In this document: positions 5,374 through 9,856 of the stretch, piece after piece
Numbering within the stretch: the first letter of the stretch is position 1
How the letters are laid out: every line of letters starts with the position of its first letter
NCBI GenBank assembly: GCA_012270625.1
Contig: JAAXHZ010000343.1
Coordinates: forward strand, 1 to 9,856
Direction of reading: 5' to 3'
Length of the DNA stretch: 9,856 bases
From: Dehalococcoidia bacterium
GTDB taxonomy: Bacteria; Chloroflexota; Dehalococcoidia; SAR202; UBA11138
Translations under genes and position numbers: made by a program
The notes under the pieces: model-generated
Seen by the model: the letters and a program-made list of their open reading frames with translations, nothing else
Told to the model about the DNA's origin: nothing
Database searches by the model: none

Positions 5374-8262
5374 CTACACCGCCAGCCTCGATCCCGGTGG
5401 CCTCTTCTTGCCGCCGTGGACTGAGGGTTCGGCGCACCACTTGGCGGAGAGTCTGCGGACGGCCTGGTACACGGTCTCGTCGAAGCCGAGCAGGTCGCAG
5501 ATGACGCGGCGGTCGAGGAGGGCGCGGTTGGGATCGGCGTCGGCGAGGAACGCGGGCATGAGATCTTTGTCTCTGAACTCATCGAAGATGGACTCGGCGG
5601 TGGATAGCTGGTCGTCGCTCAGCGTTCGGAAGTCGAGGATGGGGAGGGATTCGGCAGAGCGAATGGTCAATCTGGCCTTGCTGGACTGCTGTCTGCTGGA
5701 ACCCCACCACCATGACACTAGACCTAAAGTGCTGTTACCCCACACTGTAAATGCATAGTCTAATCGTTCGTCTTTGAAAGTCACGTCTGACCATACACTC
5801 CCGCTGAGGGATAGTCTCTCAGTAAATGCGACCGCTAAAGGCTGTGAGCCGAATGTGAAGTCCAGATTCAGATGAGTACGACTCGCTGTTGACCATACGA
5901 CTGCTGCCTTAACTTCCATACCTAGGCGCACTTGTAGCTGCGAGTCCGGGTTACAGACGATTCGAGTTTCGCTCTTGGCGTTATGGTTCCAAAGAGAAGG
6001 GTATGTTGCTGTCGCGCTGGGCGTAATCTTGTCGAACGGCCCACGGGGTGGAGGGCCGTTTATATCTCGGTGAACGAGTCCCAGACGGCCGATCTTGCCA
6101 AGACGACTGACTGCCAGTTCAACATGTGCAGCAGTCCCAGGCAACCATAGCTTGGAACTCGACATTGCAGCGGCTGTCTGGGCGATGGAGTAGTCTGACA
6201 CGCGGACCGCGCCCCAAACATCTCCGTTTGGACTGGCTGGGGCCGACAGGACTTCGCCGGCTGGGTTTTCACCTTCCATGAGAGAGTTGCCGCCGTAAGG
6301 CCCATCCTCGATTTGCCGGATGTCGCGCTGGCCAACAAGGTCTCTGGACAATGATGCGGCGCTCGCAAAGCCTTGAGGACGCTTGTCAAGCGAGGTGAAC
6401 TTGCCCCGCTCTCCGGACGCTTCTGTATCCAAGAGCTTGCGGGCGATGACCAAGCATTCAGCCATCCCCGTATCCGAGGAGAAGGACATGTCCTTGCCGT
6501 TGGCGGCGATGCTCAAAACTGTCAGGTCTGAGTAACTCCCACCAAGTAACTCTCTGAATCCCTTCCATGAGAGCCCGGCGGACACAGACAGAGGCAGCAC
6601 CATCGCCAGGACTCCGCCCGGCTTGAGCTTCTTGTCAACGAGAGCGGCGAATGCTGACGCGATGCCGGCGTTGCCGTGGTAGCAGGTGTTCTTGCCGAGC
6701 TGGTTTATTCGCTTGCCCATCGCGGTCTGGTCTGCATCGGTCGCGCCAAAGGCAGCGAACGCGGGGTTGGTCACGTCGGCGTGCGCGCCTTCGTGGTTCG
6801 TCGCGCGTGTAAACGGTGGGTTCATTATCACCAGGTCGAAGCCATCGTCGGGGATGTCTGCTATGACCTGTGTGGCGGTCTCCTCGCCGACGCTGCCTGT
6901 GCGGAGCGCGGGATCGCTCATGTTGAACAGGGTCATCGTCGAAGACGACTGCAACAGCTCCAGTGAGCCGATGGCGACGCTGCGGTCCTCCTGTCGTCCG
7001 TAGGCGAGGGTGTACAGCCGCGTCTTGCCGAAGCCGACGTTGGGCTGCGCGCCGGACAGCGTGGAGCCGGTGATGTGGATGGCGGACGGCATCACGTCGC
7101 AGCCGTACAGCACCTCCTCCATCATGACGGGGTGAAGCGTGACGAGGTCGCCGCCAGCGCTCTCGTGGCGCGTGGCTATCTGCTCGTACACCGCAGACAG
7201 CAGCGCGCCGGTGCCGCACGCGAAGTCGCCGATTCGGAGACTGCCAATAGCGTCGGCGTCCGACCAGTCCACGTCCATCTTCGAGACGGCAAGTCGCGCG
7301 AGCAGAGCCGCGGACGCCGGCAGTGTGTAGAAGGTCGCGAGGTACTTGCGGTCGGCAATGAGCCGCTGGAAGATGCGTCCGGTCAGGTCGTGCGCCTGGT
7401 TCGCGCCGGTTGCAGCCACGTCCTCGACGGTAGTGCGCAGGTTGGACAGCAGCTGAGACGCCTCAGCCGCGGGAAGCTGCTCTACGATGTCTCGGGCAAT
7501 GGAGAAGATCGGCCAGTAGTTGACCTTGAGGATCTGTGTCCAGGCGTCGAGAATGTTCGACTTCGGATTCGCGATAGAGGTCGAGCACAGCTGCGACAGC
7601 GGCTTCACGTCGTGCAGTCCGGCGAGACGCTCGTGGAACACCATAGCGTTGGCGACGATAGCCCCTGCCATGCGGTAGGTTTGCAACACCTCGGACATTC
7701 CGAGCAGGCCAGCGATGCTGGTGACGACGTCGGGCTTGGACTTGGCAAGCTGACCGAGGATGGCGGCGGCGCGGTCGATGCCTTTTTCGAGCGCGTCCGC
7801 GGCCTCGTCCACAGCGCGCTGCGGCACGGACACGAGCCGGACGAGGTCCGCGAGGTCTTCGGTAGCCCCGTCGAGCCAGCCTGACTCCGGGAACCGCGTG
7901 CCGTCCTGGTAGTGCACGCAGTACGACAGCCGGGCGTCGGAGACGGCAGCGGAGAGGTCGTCGGAGTCTTCGAGTCCGTCCGGGTATCGGAGGGCGATGG
8001 CGGCGTCGATGTGTCGAGCCGTGCCTAAGACTTCGAGGCCCAGCCTGTCCTTTGCCTCCTTCTCAGCGGTGTAGGCGGGCATGAACTCGGCTTCGATCAC
8101 CACCGGGGCGCGACCGGGCGCGGTGATAAGGATGTCCGGCTGAAGAGCGGGGTGATCGACGATCTGCTGGGTATTCTCAGAGCGAACCTCGTAGGTGGGC
8201 AGCATCTGTTTGAGAATCCCGCCCAGGACGCTGTTCGCGGTAGGTTCGGTGTGACGTGGCAT
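5374..8262 (-). CDS. DNA adenine-N6 methyltransferase with putative N-terminal nuclease motif (Type IIG-like)
   Basis: A 962-residue protein. Residues 43-59 hold a nuclease-like core (PDILI then VVIEAEF: Asp43, Glu57-x-Glu59) followed by TAEKEAKDRLG, as at the N-terminus of combined restriction-methylation enzymes. The usual lysine is glutamate, so activity is uncertain. The methyltransferase domain starts near DRKYLATFYTLP (304-315). It has motif I DFACGTG (346-352) for S-adenosylmethionine and motif IV NPPF (481-484), the gamma-class adenine signature. Residues about 620-875 would be the target-recognition region. The C-terminal 87 residues from LDFRTLSDD to WCAEPSVHGGKKRP are conserved and duplicated downstream. 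G+C is about two thirds in the N-terminal half and the tail (41 of 60 in 7021-7080, 40 of 60 in 5401-5460) but near half in the recognition region (31 of 60 in 5881-5940), suggesting a swapped segment. It follows the 250-aa gene by 17 bp, so it is probably co-transcribed. A methylase-only role, as in BREX or DISARM-like systems, is the alternative. Confidence 0.9.
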   Translation of the reverse strand: MPRHTEPTANSVLGGILKQMLPTYEVRSENTQQIVDHPALQPDILITAPGRAPVVIEAEFMPAYTAEKEAKDRLGLEVLGTARHIDAAIALRYPDGLEDSDDLSAAVSDARLSYCVHYQDGTRFPESGWLDGATEDLADLVRLVSVPQRAVDEAADALEKGIDRAAAILGQLAKSKPDVVTSIAGLLGMSEVLQTYRMAGAIVANAMVFHERLAGLHDVKPLSQLCSTSIANPKSNILDAWTQILKVNYWPIFSIARDIVEQLPAAEASQLLSNLRTTVEDVAATGANQAHDLTGRIFQRLIADRKYLATFYTLPASAALLARLAVSKMDVDWSDADAIGSLRIGDFACGTGALLSAVYEQIATRHESAGGDLVTLHPVMMEEVLYGCDVMPSAIHITGSTLSGAQPNVGFGKTRLYTLAYGRQEDRSVAIGSLELLQSSSTMTLFNMSDPALRTGSVGEETATQVIADIPDDGFDLVIMNPPFTRATNHEGAHADVTNPAFAAFGATDADQTAMGKRINQLGKNTCYHGNAGIASAFAALVDKKLKPGGVLAMVLPLSVSAGLSWKGFRELLGGSYSDLTVLSIAANGKDMSFSSDTGMAECLVIARKLLDTEASGERGKFTSLDKRPQGFASAASLSRDLVGQRDIRQIEDGPYGGNSLMEGENPAGEVLSAPASPNGDVWGAVRVSDYSIAQTAAAMSSSKLWLPGTAAHVELAVSRLGKIGRLGLVHRDINGPPPRGPFDKITPSATATYPSLWNHNAKSETRIVCNPDSQLQVRLGMEVKAAVVWSTASRTHLNLDFTFGSQPLAVAFTERLSLSGSVWSDVTFKDERLDYAFTVWGNSTLGLVSWWWGSSRQQSSKARLTIRSAESLPILDFRTLSDDQLSTAESIFDEFRDKDLMPAFLADADPNRALLDRRVICDLLGFDETVYQAVRRLSAKWCAEPSVHGGKKRPPGSRLAV
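5382..5639. repeat. 258-bp direct repeat, copy B (inside the methyltransferase gene)
   Basis: This is the 3' coding end of the 962-aa methyltransferase gene, duplicated at 1144-1401. Being attached to the complete gene, it is probably the functional copy. Its right boundary is the junction between the lower-GC recognition region and the conserved C-terminal segment (PILDFRT). Confidence 0.95.
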
Positions 8263-8279
8263 GGTGTGAGTCTCTTCGC

Positions 8280-9032
8280 TCAGCCGCTGGACTCTTCTAT
8301 TCCGCGGATGTCTTCTTCGACCTGGCCGAGCTTCACGTACTCCTCGGACATGAGATGGAAGCAGCGCTGTAGGTAGAGGCTGGCCAGCTGGGCGGCGTTC
8401 TCACCGCCTGAGCTGGCGGCGTCGGCGAGGCGGGATACCTGGTGGCTCTCAGGCAGGTGTCGTCCGAGCGCGATGATCTCGGCCCTGGTCTCGCCGGCGA
8501 GTGCGATGTCGCCGGTGCCCACGGCATCGCGCAGTCTGCCCACCAGTCTGGTCAGCTCGCTCAGCTTGTCCTGGTCGCTCATGAGTCCGTACAGGACGTC
8601 GTTCACGCTCAGGCTGTCGTCATCGACCTCGTCGGCGATCGCGTCGGGCTGCTGGATCTGGTCCGAGCAGAGGTCGGCGTACCAGCCAATCGCCTCGTTG
8701 ATCGTGCCGAGCAGAGAGGTGACGTCCATCGTCGAGACCGTCCCTCCAAAGATGATGTCGTCCTCACGGGCTTCGGCGAGGTCCTGGATGTAGCTCATGC
8801 CGCTGACCGGCTCAGGAGCGGGCGGGAAGGCGAATGCCGAAAGCTCCTTTGCGCCCACTTCGCCGATCTGGTTCATCAGAAACGGCGGGACGTACTTGGA
8901 CACATCGACCAGGATCGGCAGCACCACCAAGTACGTCGCCAGAAGCTCGCCGGCGTCGTGCGAGCTCTGGAAGTAGATGAGTGCGTGGCCCCTGGGGCTG
9001 TCAGCCGAGCCGCGTTCGAAGGTGAAGTCCAT
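8280..9032 (-). CDS. Uncharacterised protein upstream of the methyltransferase
   Basis: A 250-residue soluble-looking protein, starting MDFTFERGSADSPRGHALIY. I recognise no catalytic motif and no family. The N-terminal part is a mix of hydrophobic and charged stretches (ATYLVVLPILVDVSKYVPPF could be buried core rather than membrane). The middle is acidic (EVDDDSLSVND), and the C-terminal half is mostly helical with many Leu, Ala and Glu residues (LARL-like heptad patterns between about 165 and 245). It is the first gene behind a good promoter and lies 17 bp from the methyltransferase start, so the two are likely one operon and may work together as a regulator, inhibitor or accessory subunit. 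That link rests on position only. ATG 9032 is the natural start. Its ribosome site is weak (GAGTGGA). Confidence 0.8.
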   Translation of the reverse strand: MDFTFERGSADSPRGHALIYFQSSHDAGELLATYLVVLPILVDVSKYVPPFLMNQIGEVGAKELSAFAFPPAPEPVSGMSYIQDLAEAREDDIIFGGTVSTMDVTSLLGTINEAIGWYADLCSDQIQQPDAIADEVDDDSLSVNDVLYGLMSDQDKLSELTRLVGRLRDAVGTGDIALAGETRAEIIALGRHLPESHQVSRLADAASSGGENAAQLASLYLQRCFHLMSEEYVKLGQVEEDIRGIEESSG

Positions 9033-9082
9033 ATCTTAGTCCACTCGATTCACTGTGTGTTCGGAGCTGCCCATCTCTCGGA

Positions 9083-9110
9083 ATTATACTTAACGATGCT
9101 CGAGTGTACA
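9083..9110 (-). promoter_or_regulatory. Sigma70-like promoter of the 250-aa protein / methyltransferase operon
   Basis: On the minus strand a perfect -10 hexamer TATAAT (9083-9088) follows a -35-like TGTACA (9105-9110, 4 of 6 matches to TTGACA) with a 16-bp spacer. Transcription would start about 45 bp before ATG 9032. The -35 lies inside the palindrome GTGTACAC (9104-9111), which could also be a protein-binding site. Confidence 0.6.
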
Positions 9111-9126
9111 CCCTCGGTTCTTTTTC

Positions 9127-9159
9127 GAGGAGTGAGTGAAGAGGAGTGAGGAGTGAGAG
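9127..9159. repeat. 33-bp direct repeat, copy 1 (just after the mrr stop)
   Basis: GAGGAGTGAGTGAAGAGGAG and 13 more bases, identical to 9625-9657 over 33 bp and built from GAGTGA-like units. This copy lies 10 bp downstream of the endonuclease stop codon, in the gap before the next promoter. Confidence 0.95.
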
Positions 9160-9169
9160 TGGATCGTCG

Positions 9170-9856
9170 TCAGGTGTGGTGGTTTTCGGCCTGATTTTGG
9201 GGGTGGCAGGGGGTGTTGGGTGTGACTCGCACGTTGTGAGTGAGCATGAGGCTGGCTAGCTCATGGCCGTCTATGAGGCGGATGTGCTTGGCTCCGGTCG
9301 AGATCGTCTCGGCAGTGTGTCGGGCCGCGGCGGTGAAGTCGGAGGTGGTGATGAAGATGCCCCTGGTCGCGCCGTGGGGGTCGAGACTGCCGGAGAAGTT
9401 CCTGATCTCGGGTTCTCCAACCTGCTTGGTCCAGCGTTTGGCCTGGACGTAGAGCCTGTCGAGTCCGAGGGTGTCCTGGTCCATGATGCCGTCTATACCT
9501 CCGTCTCCGGCGCGTCCGACGTGGTGGCCGCGTCCGTAGCCCATGTTTTCGAGCAAGTCGAGGACGGTGCGCTCAAAGCGCTGGGGTGGGAGGTGGTGGA
9601 GAGTGTCGATGATGTCGTCTGTTTGAGGAGTGAGTGAAGAGGAGTGAGGAGTGAGAGAGGGTTGTTCGACAGGGTCGGGGGCTTCGACGGTCTCGGCGCG
9701 GGCGGATCTGCCGAAGCCTCGGTCGAGAAGCTCTCTCGCGGCTGCCATGCGGTGGTGCGGCTTGAAGGTCCTGAGCTCGCCTTCCATGACGTTGACTAGG
9801 AAGCGGACGATGGAGCGTCCGTCGTCGGTGTCTTCCCTGATGACCCTGGCGAGCTC
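9170..9856 (-). CDS. mrr: Mrr-type restriction endonuclease, 5' end beyond the window
   Basis: The frame is open to the window edge, so the gene begins further right. The 23 codons before ATG 9787 (ELARVIREDTDDGRSIVRFL...) continue smoothly into MEGELRTFKPHHRMAAAREL and look like the same domain. Counting from ATG 9787, a 30-60 aa low-complexity linker (PSLTPHSSSLTPQ, 43-55) joins an N-terminal module of unknown function to an Mrr catalytic domain: FERTVLDLLENMGYGRG (71-87), GDGGIDG (Asp95, Asp99), VQAKRW (Gln115-x-Lys117), GIFITTSDFTAAA (143-155) and IRLIDGHELASLM (169-181). Mrr enzymes are PD-(D/E)XK nucleases with a Q-x-K core. Several cut methylated DNA (Type IV restriction). If this one does, the two methyltransferases downstream would have to avoid its target. 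The N-terminal module is not the usual Mrr winged helix as far as I can see. Confidence 0.88.
   Translation of the reverse strand, partial: ELARVIREDTDDGRSIVRFLVNVMEGELRTFKPHHRMAAARELLDRGFGRSARAETVEAPDPVEQPSLTPHSSSLTPQTDDIIDTLHHLPPQRFERTVLDLLENMGYGRGHHVGRAGDGGIDGIMDQDTLGLDRLYVQAKRWTKQVGEPEIRNFSGSLDPHGATRGIFITTSDFTAAARHTAETISTGAKHIRLIDGHELASLMLTHNVRVTPNTPCHPQNQAENHHT
9625..9657. repeat. 33-bp direct repeat, copy 2 (inside mrr, encodes the linker)
   Basis: This is the second identical copy of the GAGTGA-type repeat. It lies within the coding frame and encodes the linker LTPHSSSLTP between the N-terminal module and the Mrr nuclease domain. The two copies are 498 bp apart, a multiple of three. 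Confidence 0.95.

Noticed and set aside
5313..5582. A 90-residue N-terminal extension of the GHKL-nuclease protein
   Set aside because: The extension is the 258-bp repeat read in a non-coding frame (Ser-, Pro- and Arg-rich, no domain). A strong ribosome site fixes the start at 5312, and the real gene on this stretch is the methyltransferase tail.
6676..9637. Long plus-strand frames opposite the methyltransferase, the 250-aa gene and mrr (for example 7075-7884, 8442-9149, 9263-9637)
   Set aside because: They are low-information, Arg/Val/Gly-rich translations lying antisense to well-supported high-GC genes. No motifs or ribosome sites favour them.
1..9856. CRISPR array, tRNA, integrase or transposase explaining the duplications
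   Set aside because: No regularly spaced repeats, cloverleaf sequences or recombinase-like proteins are visible on either strand, so the tail duplication cannot be credited to an element inside this window.

Overview
The window is a defence island. Every gene I can support lies on the minus strand, so it is read here from right to left. No rRNA, tRNA, integrase or taxonomic marker is present. The host is a bacterium with a fairly GC-rich backbone (sampled 60-base lines reach about two thirds G+C). A dispersed 33-bp GAGTGA-type repeat that encodes an L-T-P-H-S-S linker suggests an uncultivated environmental lineage, but I cannot assign one.

Right end (9856-8280): the 3' part of an Mrr-type restriction endonuclease gene, cut by the window edge. 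Its catalytic domain is bracketed by two identical 33-bp direct repeats. A good sigma70-like promoter (9083-9110) follows. It drives a 250-aa protein of unknown function and, 17 bp later, a 962-aa DNA adenine-N6 methyltransferase with a putative N-terminal nuclease motif (Type IIG-like, 5374-8262).

Middle (5373-1402): a lower-GC cassette of three tightly packed genes: a GHKL (MORC/Hsp90-like) ATPase fused to a PD-(D/E)XK nuclease, a Vsr endonuclease, and a C5-cytosine methyltransferase. They look like one operon. Established work on MutL/MORC-like ATPases in restriction-modification loci supports reading it as a complete restriction-modification or repair-type defence module.

Left (1411-287): a 258-bp near-identical copy (5 mismatches) of the 3' end of the 962-aa methyltransferase gene. 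Next come an MNT nucleotidyltransferase and a HEPN-domain gene broken by an apparent one-base frameshift. Then comes a short, degenerate third copy of the same methyltransferase C-terminus, with the stop codon at the same aligned position. The window ends in the 5' part of a membrane-protein gene (250 to beyond position 1).

The most interesting structure is the repetition of the methyltransferase 3' end. Three copies (5374-5639, 1136-1401, 287-358) end at the same stop codon. Each of the two intervals between them holds a different defence cassette (GHKL-nuclease/Vsr/Dcm, and MNT/HEPN). This suggests that the conserved C-terminal coding segment repeatedly served as the recombination point for adding defence genes and perhaps for swapping methyltransferase specificity regions.
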